Positions 42,990 through 54,362 of a DNA stretch of 64,000 nucleotides are shown in pieces; the stretch's first letter is position 1, and each line of letters begins with the position of its first letter. The notes under the pieces were generated by a model. The model worked only from the letters and a program-made list of their open reading frames with translations. It was not told the origin of the DNA and ran no database searches. This DNA is from Sorex araneus (taxonomy: Eukaryota; Chordata; Mammalia; Eulipotyphla; Soricidae): positions 407,606,415-407,670,414 of the forward strand of contig NC_073302.1 in the NCBI RefSeq assembly GCF_027595985.1. Direction: 5' to 3'. The position numbers and the translations under genes are program-made.

Positions 42990-45340
42990 AAATCAAGTGT
43001 GTGGGATCCCCATCATTGGTCACTGCAACAACTCCAGGAGTTCATTTGTAACAATCTAGTTTCTTCTGCATAATATTAATCATCATAATAGAAACATTAA
43101 ATTCTATTTTATTTCAAATGGAAATTTGCTACTAATCGGACTAATAAGCACTGATTACTGGAAACTGCCCACACTTCCCATTATTTTTTATTTTCTCAGC
43201 CTCTCTGAGTACTAATAGAAATGTATAAACTCTTGCTTGATCTAATATACGACAATGGGTGGTCAGAGGCTTTAAAAAAATAACTCAAATCATTTTCCAC
43301 ATTATATGATAACACAGTGACTTTGCAGTCTCTAGTGTTATTATAATGATCAGTTGATATACATATTGCTTCAATTGTAGTTTATAAGATAGGGTATTAA
43401 TTTTAATTAGACAGATTAAAAAAATATATTGCCCAAAGGCGAAAAGGCTTTTTCTTCCAAAATGGCCAGATTCTTCATTTCCTCCTCACTATCACTAGGA
43501 ATAAAGAAACAAACTGCCTCCATTCTATTTAGCATACAGCCTGAAGGACAGATATTTTTCCATTTAGTTTCAGTGATGCATTTGCATTTGTGACACAGCA
43601 GAAGCTGGAACATTACAAATGTCTGTAATTGTTTGCATTGCTGTAGGGAATATAATGTTGTTAATATCTATTACTGGACTAAATGAATGAATTAAGTAGC
43701 CAGAAACAAATATGATTGTCAAACATGATTTAGTTGGCATATAGCTTTAGAACAGCTGCCAAATTGAATACGGCCAGTGCAGGCGGGCTTCAGAACAGTT
43801 GGAAATAGCAATGTAAACACCACCACTGCTTGCCCAGTAGATGGAGCTCTTGTTTTGCTTTGAAGCTGCGGACAGGCCAGCCTGGGTGCTGCAGTGTGCT
43901 GTGAAATACATGAGGTCCCTCAGTTCTTTTTGCTTCTCTTTCTATTGTTTTATCGCTCTAGTTAAGCACTATGGATAGGATAGTGCCTTATGAATTATCC
44001 CCCCCTTTGGAGTGGGTTATAAAAGGTAGAGAGCACCTATGAGAAGTGAGAGGAGCAGAGAAATCAGAAGGTTGAACAGATTCTCTACACGGTTTCCGCA
44101 GCGAGGAACCTTGCTGTTTTCCATGAATTCCTCCCTCTCTCCCCACCAGCACCCTCCACGCTGCTTTTGACTACACAGGAGCCGTATGTGTGGCTTCCTG
44201 GGATTTCTTTTCCTTGGGCATTTCTGAGCTGTATCGAAATACACCTTTCTAGTGTCTTGTTTCCTCAGAGGAATTTGGATTCATATTGAGTTCATTGAAA
44301 AATGGATGTATTGAGCAGTTTTTAATGTGTGAGGGGCCATGCCGGGCATTTCTACATCAACCATTCACCTCCTCACAACAATTCCAGGAGAGCAAAGATT
44401 CTAATCCATCTCTCAACCAGGTGACAGCTTTTGGGGGTGGCAGTGTACTAAAATGCTCTCCAAATCGCGTGACTATGTACAAATGGCCATTTCAGCAGTA
44501 TTTCAATGTTATATTCCAATCCATTTGGAGTATGTGGTGATAGATAGTAAAAGGGCTATTTATCGCAGGATTTCCTTGACTCTTTAACAGCGACTTCTGG
44601 CTGTGCCAAGTCCTCACCTTTTCATCTATCAATGACATTTTTGCTACTTGGGGATGCAACACCCTTCCTCAGGTGTTGCTGGTGTGTAAAGACCTCCTGG
44701 TAAAGAACAAATATTTTTCTGTTATGATTTAAAATGCTACTTAGATAACCTTCACTCTGGCTGGCATGTTCATAGGATTGTGGGGGAAAAGAAGGGGTCA
44801 GGAAGGAGTCAGCTGTCGTGGACAGGAGATGAAACTTCATCATCCTGGCCGTAAATTTAATGAAAGCAACTGCCGACATCAGCTCTGTTTTGTCACTTTT
44901 TATTGTATGTGGATGGGAAGGTTAGCACCTCTTGGTACTTCACTGGGTTTAGGCCACTCGTATTACTTAAAAAGTTCTCCTCCATTATCAATTTGCCAAG
45001 AATGGCTTTCAGTTGTCTTAGTTTGTCCAAAAATCTAATGTGTACATTTACTGGTGATCATGGATATTAACATATAATTTCCTTTAGAAGACAAATCTGT
45101 AGGTTAATAAATAATGTTTCACTAAACAACTAATTCCATGTTCTAGTAGGCTGAGAGACCTGGGGGAAATTAAACACTGAGTTTCCCAATTCTTCAAAGA
45201 TAAAACTCTTTGAAACTTTGGCATGAGAAACTTAGTTGTCAGCCTCAAGTTAATACGTGGCATTCCTACATTGCCCACTGGTAAGCTGCCTTTGTGCTGA
45301 GTCCAGCTTTCTGGTTCTCTTACCCTCGCCTAGTGATTTT
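42990..45340. other. Repeat-poor unique island
   Basis: About 2.35 kb in which I recognise no SINE, L1 or RTE-type repeat. Several AT-rich homeodomain/POU-like motifs (GATGCATTTGCATTTG near 43573, TTTTAATTAGA near 43401) are visible. No coding signal. Enhancer or conserved-element status is speculation. Confidence 0.4.
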
Positions 45341-45344
45341 TAAA

Positions 45345-45465
45345 ATAGGGGCCGGTGATGCTCTAGAGTTGCCAGTGCCTTACTCAGTGATGCTGGAGGT
45401 TGAAATTGGGTTTCCCTGCATGTTAGGCATGTGTTCTACTGCTAGAATTACATCCTAGACCCTTG
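45345..45465 (-). repeat. SINE remnant, antisense
   Basis: GGTGATGCTCTAGAGTTGCC... CATGTTAGGCATGTGTTCTACTGC. Confidence 0.5.
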
Positions 45466-45484
45466 ATGATTTATGTATACATAT

Positions 45485-46183
45485 GTAGAGAAAGTCTGTT
45501 GCATGAGTGCCTGGCTCTCTTCCCCGGGGCCTCCTTGGAGCGGATGGGCTCCAGCTTCCCTCCCCACCCCAAGCAGAGCTCCCGGCGGCTGAAGACCTCA
45601 GGAGCCTAGCCACAGCCATGCTCAAGGCCCATCTCCACTCATTTGGACCAGCCTCATACAATGAAGGAACTGGCAGAGGAACCCAGTGTGTGGGACCCGG
45701 GGCTGAGACTTCCAAGGCTGCTTGGATTGCAACTGGGTCTGCTCCGCCCAGATTTCCCATTTCCTAGTAGCTAGGCGGTCACACCCAGGGACTGCCCCGG
45801 CGCCATGTAATCCTGTCAATGGCCAGCATCCAGAGACTTAAAAGCAAGCTCCTGGAAGAGAGCGAGGCAGAGAGTCTCTTGCAAAGAGGTCGCATGATAT
45901 CTTATAGCCTATTTTCCCCTCTGGGAGAGCCTGGCAAACTACTGGGAGTTTCCTGCCCACATGGGAGAGCCTCACAGGGTCCCCATGTTGTATTAATATG
46001 CCAAAACCAGTAACAAGCTGGGTCTCATTCCCCTGGCCCTGTAAGAGCCTCCAGTACGGCATCGTTGGAAGGACGAGCAGAGAGAGGCTTCTAAAATCTC
46101 AGGGCTTGGACGAATGGAGACGTTACTTAGACTGCTGGAGAAATTCAACGATCAATGGGATGATGATGATGATGATGATGATG
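45485..46183 (+). mobile_element. Type-C RTE-tailed non-autonomous element, longest copy
   Basis: ATGTATACATAT is duplicated exactly at 45473-45484 and 46184-46195. The element has a GC-rich 5' region, then CAGCCACAGCCATGCTCAAGG, the block shared with type B (GAGAGCCTGGCAAACTAC..., ATATGCCAAAACCAGTAAC) and an RTE-like end (GAATGGAGACGTTACT, ATTCAACGATCAATGGGATG). The tail is (GAT)n. No long meaningful open frame. Confidence 0.85.
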
Positions 46184-46208
46184 ATGTATACATATATAAA
46201 TCATGTAT

Positions 46209-46625
46209 ATATATTTTTTTATTTATTTTTTTTAACTTTTTATTAAATCACCATGTGGAAAGTTACAAAGTTCGCAGGTTTATATGTCAGTTATACAATA
46301 TTCAAACACCCATCCCTTCACCAGTGCCCATATTCCACCACCAGAAACCCCAGTATACCCCCCGCCCCCACCCCCTACCCCCTACTGTATAACTAATGAA
46401 TTTCACTTCATTTTTTCTTTACCTTGATTACATTCCATAATTCAACACAAAACTCACTATAGTTGTTAGAGTTTCCAAGCAAGAGAGACAGATCTACTAC
46501 ATTTGATAATTAGTTTGCTTAGTTCACAGTCCAGAGAGCTGGCTGCTACATTAAAAACCTTCAATATTTCAACAAAAACTTACTGTTATTATTTGGAGTT
46601 TCCCCCCCCCCAAGTCAGACCTGTT
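46209..46625 (-). mobile_element. L1 3' end, antisense, same subfamily as 7628-7890
   Basis: T-rich start, AAATCACCATGTGGAAAGTTAC, C-rich tract, then CTAATGAATTTCACTTC. The far boundary is unclear because the next L1 target site begins at 46626. Confidence 0.7.
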
Positions 46626-46641
46626 CAAAAGGAACCATTTC

Positions 46642-47962
46642 CTTCAAAGGTGACACAGAACTAAGCAATCTAGTAAAAACAGAGATCAACAAATGGGACT
46701 ACATTAAACTAAAAAGCTTCTGCACCGCAAAAGATACAGTGACCAGAATACAAAGACTATCCACAGAATGGGAAAGGATATTTACACAATACCCATCAGA
46801 TAAGGGGTTGATATCAATGGTATATAAAGCACTGGTTGAACTCTACAAGAAGAAAACATCCAATCCCATCAAAAAATGGGGCGAAGAAATGAACAGATAC
46901 TTTACCAAGGAAGAAATACGAATGGCCAAAAGGCACATGAAAAAGTGCTCTACATCACTAATCATCAGAGAGATGCAGATCAAAACAACCACAAGATACC
47001 ACCTCACACCACAGAGACTAGCGCACATCCAAAAGAACAAAAGCAACCGCTGTTGGAGAGGATGTGGGAAGAAAGGGACCCTTCTACACTGCTGGTGGGA
47101 ATGCTGACTGGTTCAGCCCTTCTGGAAAACAATATGGATGATTCTCAAAAAATTAGAAATTGAGCTCCCATTTGACCCAGCAATACCACTGCTGGGAATA
47201 TATCCCAGAGAGGCAAAAAAGTATAATCGAAATGGCATCTGCACATGCATGTTCATCGCAGCACTGTTTACAATAGCCAGAATATGGAAAAACCCGAATG
47301 CCCTAGAACGGATGACTGGTTGAGGAAACTTTGGTACATCTATACAATGGAATACTATGCAGCTGTTAGAAAAAAGGAGGTCACGAATTTTTTATTTAAG
47401 TGGATCGGCATGAAAAGTTTCATGCTAAGTGAAATGAGTCAGAAAGAGAGAGACAGACATAGAAAGATTGCACTCATCTATGGCATATAGAATAACAGAG
47501 TAGGAGACTAACACCCAAGAATTGTAGAAACAACTACCAGGAGGTTGACTCCATGGCTTGGAGGCTGGCCTCACATTCTGGGGAAAGGGCAACTCAGAGA
47601 AGCGATCACCAACTATAATGTAGTCGAAGGCCATGTGGGAGAAGGAGTTGCGGGCTGAATGAGGGCTAGAGACTGAGCACAGTGGCCACTCAACACCTTT
47701 ATTGCAAACCACAACAGCTAATTAGAGGGAGAGAACAGAAGGGAATGCCCTGCCACAGTGACAGGGTGGGGTGGGGGGAGATGGGATTGGGGAGGATGGT
47801 AGGGATGCTGGGTTTACTGGTGGTGGAGTATGGGCACTGGTGAAGGGATGGGTTCCCGAACTTTGTATGAGGGAAGCATAAGCACAAATGTGTATAAATC
47901 CGTAACTGTACCCTCATGTTGATTCATTAATTAAAAATAAATAAATTTATTATAAAAAAAAA
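46642..47962 (+). mobile_element. L1 insertion, 5'-truncated, with 16-bp target duplication
   Basis: CAAAAGGAACCATTTC is exact at 46626-46641 and 47963-47978. It contains the ORF2 C-terminus (Cys/His cluster intact), broken by a stop at 47105 and a frameshift near 47300. The 3' UTR and A-tail follow. It is about 95% similar by eye to the copy at 40494, so the two are closely related. Confidence 0.93.
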
Positions 47963-48004
47963 CAAAAGGAACCATTTCACATTGCTGACAATTATAAATG
48001 TTAA

Positions 48005-48205
48005 GTCGCGTGGACGCGGTTTTGGATTTCTGCATAAAGTCCAGGGAAAATTCTTCCAGATGCTGGAACCCCAATTCCAAAAGCTGTCTCTGGTTCCCGC
48101 TCATTCCACATCCACCGGCTCTGCAGAGACATGGGCACCCGGGCCGAAAACCCGGCCGGCCGGAGCCGAGCCCCGGCCCTGGCGGGGGCTGGCCCTGTAT
48201 CCCCA
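48005..48205. other. Short GC/CpG-rich tract of unknown origin
   Basis: A block rich in CCGG and CGG (around CCCGGCCGGCCGGAGCC) lies between an L1 and a type-C element in AT-rich surroundings. No gene is evident. Confidence 0.4.
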
Positions 48206-48224
48206 AATCATGTATATTTTTAAT

Positions 48225-48845
48225 TGGCTGTCAGGCATATATGCCTAGCTCTGTAGCACTGTTGTCCCATTGTTCACCGATTTGCTCGAGCCCAGCCACA
48301 GCCATGCTCAAGGCCCCTCTCTACACATTTGGACAAGCTTCATGCATGAAGGAACCGGCAGAAGAACACAGGTGTGGGGGACCCTGCAGAATGAGATCTG
48401 CAAGCCTGCTGGGATTGGGACTGGGCCTCCTCCCCCCAAGACCCCTCATTTTCCAATAGCTGGCAGCCACACCCACAAACTGCCCCTGGTGCAGTGTAAT
48501 CTCATCAACAGTCAACATCCAGAGATTATAAAACCAAGCTCCTGGAAGCGCGGCCACGAATAACCTAGTTCTCCCTCTCTCAGACCCTGGCAAGCTACTG
48601 AGAGTTTCCTGCCTGCACGGGAAAGCCTGGCAAGCTCCCCATTGCGTATTCATATGCCAAAGCCAGTAACAATAATGGGTCTCATTTCGCTGACCCCGAA
48701 AGAGCCTCCAATGCACTGTTGGGAAGGACGAGTAAAGAAAGGCTGCTAAAATCTCAAGGCTAGGACGAATGGAGACATTCCTGGGCCTGCTCAGCAAATC
48801 GACGATCAAGGGGATGACAGTGATACAGTGACAGTGATACAGTGA
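48225..48845 (+). mobile_element. Type-C RTE-tailed element with inverted RTE-tail sequence at its 5' end
   Basis: TATATTTTTAAT flanks it exactly (48213-48224, 48846-48857). From CAGCCACAGCCATGCTCAAGG onward it follows the other type-C copies. Its first about 65 bases hold GTAGCACTGTTGTCCCATTG and GATTTGCTCGAGC, the reverse complement of the RTE-type tail at its own 3' end. Confidence 0.85.
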
Positions 48846-48857
48846 TATATTTTTAAT

Positions 48858-49130
48858 CACAGGGACAATTAAGCCCTCTCTGCCCCTAACCATTTTTCAG
48901 TGCCAAAGTAGTTCACAGATTCCAATGGGTAATCTTGAAACAAAGGTAGGGGTATTGATGGCTACTCTCCTAGAAGACTTTGTGCAGATTTATCCATATC
49001 TTCCAGCAATCTTCAATAGTTACTCCCGCTGTTTGCCACAGCTACCATACTATGCATGATTATTATTGCTTTCTGCATTATTTGTCACAAAACCACCAAA
49101 AGCTCAGAACACAAAGACAAAATCCATGTT
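48858..49130. other. Unique sequence
   Basis: Nothing recognisable. Confidence 0.4.
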
Positions 49131-49139
49131 TTATTTTAT

Positions 49140-49314
49140 TTTATTTTTTTGCTTTCTGGGTCACACCTGGCAATGCACAAGAGTTACTCCTAGCTCTGTA
49201 CTCAGGAATTAACTCTGTGGTGCTCAGGGGACCATAGGGGATGCTGGGCATCGAACCTGGATCAGCCATGTGCAAGGCAAACACCCTACCTGCTGTGCTA
49301 TTACTCCAGCCCCG
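49140..49314 (-). repeat. Type-A SINE, antisense
   Basis: Complete copy ending CTATTACTCCAGCCCC. AAAATCCAT on both sides suggests the target duplication. Confidence 0.9.
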
Positions 49315-49424
49315 AAAATCCATTTTTTAAAAAAGGATACAGAATGCAATTCTTTTTATCTCAGAGAAAGATAGAAGCTCAAAAGGTGAAATTGAGTTGA
49401 AGACTTCCACATTTATTATTGCTA

Positions 49425-49545
49425 TTTTTTTATACTCGGGCCACACTTGGAAGTGTTCAGGGCTTGCTCTTGGCTCTGCACTCCGAGATTACTCCTGGCG
49501 TAGGAGACCATATGGGGTGCCAGAAATCTCCCTGGTCCCAAGACT
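49425..49545 (-). repeat. Type-A SINE fragment, antisense
   Basis: CTCGGGCCACACTTGGAAGTG... GGAGACCATATGGGGTGCC; the head is missing. Confidence 0.65.
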
Positions 49546-49687
49546 GAAGTTTAAGAATTAATTCCGTTAGATATTCTTGTCAAAAATGGTCAAAATGCTA
49601 GAGGAGTTAAAGGCTTTAACAAATTATAATACAAATAGACATAATATAAAATTTGTTATGTTCACCATTAAAAAGTATCCAGTTCAT

Positions 49688-49850
49688 GGGGCTGAAGCTA
49701 TAGTATAGCAGGTAGAGTGCTTTCCTAAATAGCTTTGATCGTCGGCACCCAATATGGTCTCCTAAACCCACCAGGACTGCATAGCCAGGAGTAAGCCCTG
49801 AGCACTGCCAGGTGTGACCCTCAAAAACAAACAAACAAACAAACAAAAAT
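49688..49850 (+). repeat. Type-A SINE, diverged
   Basis: GGGGCTGAAGCTATAGTATAGC to GGTGTGACCCTC and an (AAAC)n tail. Confidence 0.8.
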
Positions 49851-49869
49851 TCAGTTCATAATCTTTAGT

Positions 49870-50035
49870 AGAAAGCTTACCACAGCAGGGAGGATGAGGG
49901 GATTGAATGGGGGGTGGGAGGGAGGGACACTGGGAGAAAGTGTGGTGTTAGAATATTTTATGCATAAAATTCTGCCATTAATAATATTGTACATCATGGT
50001 GCCTAATATAAAATTAAATTAAAAATTAAAAAATC
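49870..50035 (+). repeat. Old L1 3' UTR, sense
   Basis: GGGTGGGAGGGAGGGACACTGGG... GGTGTTAGAATATTTTATGC... AAATTAAATTAAAAATTAAAAAA. Confidence 0.6.
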
Positions 50036-50091
50036 TAGTTCACTGTCATTACGGCATTTATATTGTTATGCAACCATCACCACTAACTCCT

Positions 50092-50250
50092 TAGTGGCCG
50101 GAAAGGATGGAGCACTTGTCTTGCAAGTGGCTGACCTGGGTTCAGTATCTAGCACCAAGTACAGTCCCCTGAGCCTCACAAAGGGCAATTCTTGAGTCCA
50201 GAGCCAGGTATAAACCCTAAGAACCTCTGGGTGTGACCCAAACAGAGCAA
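50092..50250 (+). repeat. Type-A SINE, diverged
   Basis: GGCCGGAAAGGATGGAGCACTTG... GGGTGTGACCCAAACAGAGC. Confidence 0.7.
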
Positions 50251-50282
50251 ACCAAATTACACGAATCACGAAATCCCCGTTA

Positions 50283-50428
50283 ATCGTCGGTTTCTTGAGC
50301 GGGCTCAGTAAACTCTCCATTTGTCCTTTCCCTGAGATCTTAGAAGTCTCTCTCGACTTGGCCCTCCCAATGATATGGATGTGATGTTGCACTGGAGACT
50401 CTTTCAGGGTCAGGGGAATGAACAAACC
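50283..50428 (-). repeat. RTE-type tail fragment, type-C-like, antisense
   Basis: TTAATCGTCGGTTTCTTGAGCGGG, CCTGAGATCTTAGAAG and CTCTTTCAGGGTCAGGGGAATG match the 3' 150 bases of type-C elements. Confidence 0.7.
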
Positions 50429-51040
50429 AAATTACAAACAAACCAAAACCTGTTTGTTTGGGGACTGTTTCCAACATGCTTAGGGCTTACTCTTGGCTCT
50501 GTGTTCATGATTTAAATTCTGTAATCTCTCTCTGACCCCTTTACTTGTCATTATCCACAGCACACTCTTGGTGCCTTGAGTTTCTCGGAATGTTTGGAAT
50601 AAATGCTCCCTCTTCCTCTTCAAAAACAAAACAGAACAGAATCCTCCCTGAGGTTGAGACAGCATACTCTTCAAGGGTAGGACTTAGGAATTTAGTCCTT
50701 GGCCCTGCCTGTCCCTACCCAGCACCTGGAAGAATTCCACCCCAATCAGCACCTTTGACCCAAGTGTTTCCAGGAAACTGCCCAAGCACTGCTTAGGAGT
50801 CCAAAACAAATAAATTAAATTACAAAACCCTAGACAACCCAAACACTCTAACTCCCCTTCCACTTCACTTTCCAAGTTCCTGGTCAATATTCTTCTGTCT
50901 CTGTGAACCTGATTATTCAAGATATACTTTATATAAGTGGAATCATCAGTATTTGTCCTGTGACTGACTTATTATGCTTAACCTTACATCCTTTAAGTCT
51001 TATTTTTCCCTTCCTTTAAAACTGAGTAATATTGTTATAT
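50429..51040. other. Unique sequence
   Basis: A weak SINE-like motif lies near 50460-50510; otherwise nothing. Confidence 0.4.
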
Positions 51041-51052
51041 AGCTATATGTGT

Positions 51053-51294
51053 GGCTGGAGCAATAGCGCAGTGTGTTGGGCGTTCGCCCTGCACGCGACC
51101 AACCTGGGTTCAATTCCTCCGCCCCCTTGGAGAGCCTGGCAAGCTACTGAGAGTATCTTGCCCATAGAGCAGAGCCTGGCAAGCTACCCGTGGCATATTT
51201 GATATGCCAAAAACAGTAATAAGTCTTACAATGGAGACGTTACTGGTGCCCGCTCAAGCAAATTGATAAGCAATGGGGTGACAATGACAGTGGC
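51053..51294 (+). repeat. Type-B SINE with exact target duplication
   Basis: tRNA head, GAGAGCCTGGCAAGCTACTGAG body and RTE tail. AGCTATATGTGT at 51041-51052 and 51295-51306. Confidence 0.94.
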
Positions 51295-51402
51295 AGCTAT
51301 ATGTGTATATGTATTTATACATATCATATTTTGTTGGACCATTCACCTATTGATGGACACACTACTTTTAGCTTTCAATTATTGTGACTTGTTCTACTGT
51401 TG

Positions 51403-51655
51403 GGCTGGAACAATAGCACAATGGGTAGGGCATTTGCCTTGCACACGACTGACCCAGGTTTGATTCCTCTGTCCCTCTTGGAGAGCCTGAAAAGCTACCA
51501 AGAGTATTCTGTCCGCACAGCAAGGCCTGGCAAGCTACCCGTGGCATATTCAACATGCCAAAAACAGTAACAACAAGTCTCACGATGAAGACGTTACTGG
51601 AGCCCACTTGAGCAAATCTATGAACAATGGGAAGACAGTGCTACAGTGCTACTGT
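51403..51655 (+). repeat. Type-B SINE
   Basis: GGGCTGGAACAATAGCACAATG through AGACGTTACTGG, AATGGGAAGACAGTGCTACAGTGC. Confidence 0.92.
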
Positions 51656-51850
51656 AATGTGGATGCACAAATATCTATTTAGGTCCCTACCTTCAGTCCT
51701 TTTGTGTATATAAATGCAGTTCCTTAGAAAGTGAAACATAGAACAATTACACAATCCATCAGTTCCACATCTAACTAGATGCAGAGGGGCTGCTTCTTTT
51801 ATATTCCCACCAGCAAAGCACAAAGGTGTCAATGTTATTCATGAGCAGCA
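51656..51850. other. Old L1-like flank or unique sequence
   Basis: Reads like antisense of an older L1 (ATTCCCACCAGCAAAGCACAAAGG on the plus strand). Uncertain. Confidence 0.35.
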
Positions 51851-51857
51851 CTTTTAA

Positions 51858-52428
51858 AAAATTTATTATTTTTTTTTAAATTTTATTGAATCTGTGTGAT
51901 ATAGAAGCTTCCATGTTTGGGTTTCAATCACACAATGATCAAACACCCATCCCTCCACCAGTGCACATTCCCCACCACCAATGTTCCCAGTATACCCCCT
52001 CTTTCCCACCCTCCCTCTGCCTCCATGCAGATAATATTTCCCATACTCTCTCTCTGCTTTTGGGCATTATGGCTTGTAATACAGATACTGAGAGGTCATC
52101 ATGTTTGATCCATTATCTACTTTCAGCACACATTTCCTATCCCGACAGATTCCTCCAACCATTATTTTCTTAGTGATCCCTTCTTTATAGTTCAGCTTCC
52201 TTCTCCCCTCCACTCATGAGGCAGGCTTCCAGTTATGGAGCAATCTTCCTGGCCCTTGTATCTACTGTCCTTGGGTGTCAGTCTCATGTTATGTTATTTT
52301 ATACTCCACAAATGAGTGCAGTCCTTCTATGTCTGTCCCTCTCTTCCTGACTCATTTCACTTAGCATGCTACTCTCCATGTTTACCCATTCATAAACAAA
52401 TTTGGTTACTTCATCTCTCCTAACAGCC
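51858..52428 (-). mobile_element. L1 3' UTR fragment, antisense
   Basis: T-tail, TTATTGAATCTGTGTGATATAG, CCATCCCTCCACCAGTGC, to CTCTCCTAACAGC. AGCAGCACTTTT stands on both sides (51846-51857, 52430-52441). Confidence 0.8.
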
Positions 52429-52441
52429 AGCAGCACTTTTT

Positions 52442-52960
52442 ATTTTATTTTATTTTTTAAATTTATTTTTCTTTATTTATAAATTTATTTATTTATTTAT
52501 TCATCATGAGGCACAGTAACACAAATTTCATGTTTGAACTTTGATCATACAGTCATTCAACACCCATACCTTCACCAGTGCGCGTTTTCCACCACCAAAA
52601 TCCCCAGTAAACAACCCTCTACTCCACATCTCCCCTTGCCTGTGTGGCAGACAATTTGCAAAATATTCTTTCTCTACTTTAGTTACCTTTGATATTTCGA
52701 GATCAGTCCTACCACCCCTCATACCTGCCGAAAATGCAATGCTAGACAATGTGTTTTGTGTTGCTTATTATGGATATAATAAAATGTTGTGTGGCTGCTC
52801 TTGTGCTGCGCACTCTTGGAATCCTAAAATTTTAATAATTAGGGTCTGAAGAAATTGCTGCAGCAAGTTGCTCAGGTCTGAGATTTGTTTGTGTGTCTCT
52901 GCATTGCGGCCTTGTGGGAGCTTAAGAAGACAGTGGGCAGATGTGACATCATCTCGGTGT
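52442..52960 (-). repeat. Older L1 3' UTR, antisense
   Basis: T/A-rich start, GAGGCACAGTAACACAAATTTC, CACCCATACCTTCACCAGTGCG, then the GTCTGAGATTTG motif. Confidence 0.65.
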
Positions 52961-53034
52961 CCCATCGGGGGTGGGGAAAGGAGGAGGGTCCATTCCTCCC
53001 CTGTCCTGTGAGACTTGGGATTAGCAGCACCTAT

Positions 53035-53218
53035 TTTTTTTTTTTTTTGCTTTTTGGGTCACGTCCGGCGATGCCCAGGGGTTACTTCTGGCTCTGCACT
53101 CAGGAATTACTCCTGGTGGTGCTCGGGGAACCATATGGAATGCTGGGAATCGATCCTGAACCTGGGTTGGCCACGTGGAAGGCAAACACTCTACCCGCTG
53201 TGCTATCACTCCAGCCCC
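53035..53218 (-). repeat. Type-A SINE, antisense
   Basis: T-run, GGGTCACGTCCGGCGATGCC, body and head. AGCAGCAC precedes (53024) and AGCAGCACTTTT follows (53220). Confidence 0.92.
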
Positions 53219-53261
53219 AAGCAGCACTTTTTTAAAGATAATTTTTTTTAATCTTCCTTCA

Positions 53262-53392
53262 GTGCTCTGGGGTCATCAGAGGTATAACTGGCAATGCTGG
53301 GCTTCGGCGGGGCATGTAATGCTGGCAATCTAACCCAGGTTCTCACACATTCAGAGCATATGTTTTATCACTTGATCCACATTCCAAGTCCT
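53262..53392 (-). repeat. SINE remnant
   Basis: CTCTGGGGTCATCAGAGG... GGCAATCTAACCCAGG. Confidence 0.4.
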
Positions 53393-54346
53393 GGGAAATT
53401 TTTATTACTTACACTCACCTGAATATCAAAGCACAGTTGTGAGAGAGGGAAGAGGAGATGGGAGAAGGGACAAAGACTTTCTGCTTCTATGCTCTACTTC
53501 ATGGGATCTAATTTATCCACCAAACTGGAAGCAATCAGATGGCAGCCACTGTTCTAACAAGGAGGGGAGGAGGCTGTCCCCTCCCTCAGTCCACAATAGT
53601 CTGAGGCAGTAGCCTGTCTTCTGAAAAATTAAGAAGTAGGAGACCCCAGAGCTTGTAGTAAATTTCTCCCTCTTTCATTTCTCAGACCCACTGTGGGCAA
53701 ATTATGGAAACCTAAGACCTGGACACGAATTCTTTCACTGGTATAACTTTGCCTGTTTTGTTGTTCTCAAATATCGAGGTTTAAAAAGTTAATGTAGCAT
53801 TTCTCAACCAATAGCCAAATGCCCCCCCTGGGAGCCTGGGGTGCCATCACAGGTGAAAATCACATAAATTGAGGGCCTTGCATGAGAGAAGATGGCCAAC
53901 TGCTAGGACATGAGTTACCAAACAAGGTCAGAAGGAAGCTATGGCTAGAGAACAGCAGAAAAAACACGACTTCAGTGATAGAGCGACTCTTTCATAGCTG
54001 GGGATTAGCAACCCTCTTGTTGAATCAGTGTTCATTTTCCCTCTTTCATCATAGAGTGAGTTTTGAAGTCAGAATGACGGCGATTAGCAGTGGCAACTTC
54101 AGGGAAGGGCACATGACCCTTTTCGTTCTTGTCCAGCTTCATTGTCTATGGAGTTTCCTACTGAATACAGAATGGTACATGGATGCCATAGCTCCTTTCC
54201 TCAGTTTTCTCATGGTGAAAATTGGTTGAAATGTTGCCCTTCTCATGGACTCACTAATTTGTTCACAAAATGTGTTCATAACCATCCACAGCCATGGACC
54301 ACAGTTAGGCAATTATACATTGATGAAATGAACATTTTGTGGTAGA
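53393..54346. other. Unique sequence
   Basis: No gene found; a 115-codon open frame at 53882-54229 shows no domain or family I recognise. Part of 53790-53900 resembles 4808-4900. Confidence 0.45.
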
Positions 54347-54362
54347 TAATGTACTAAATGAA

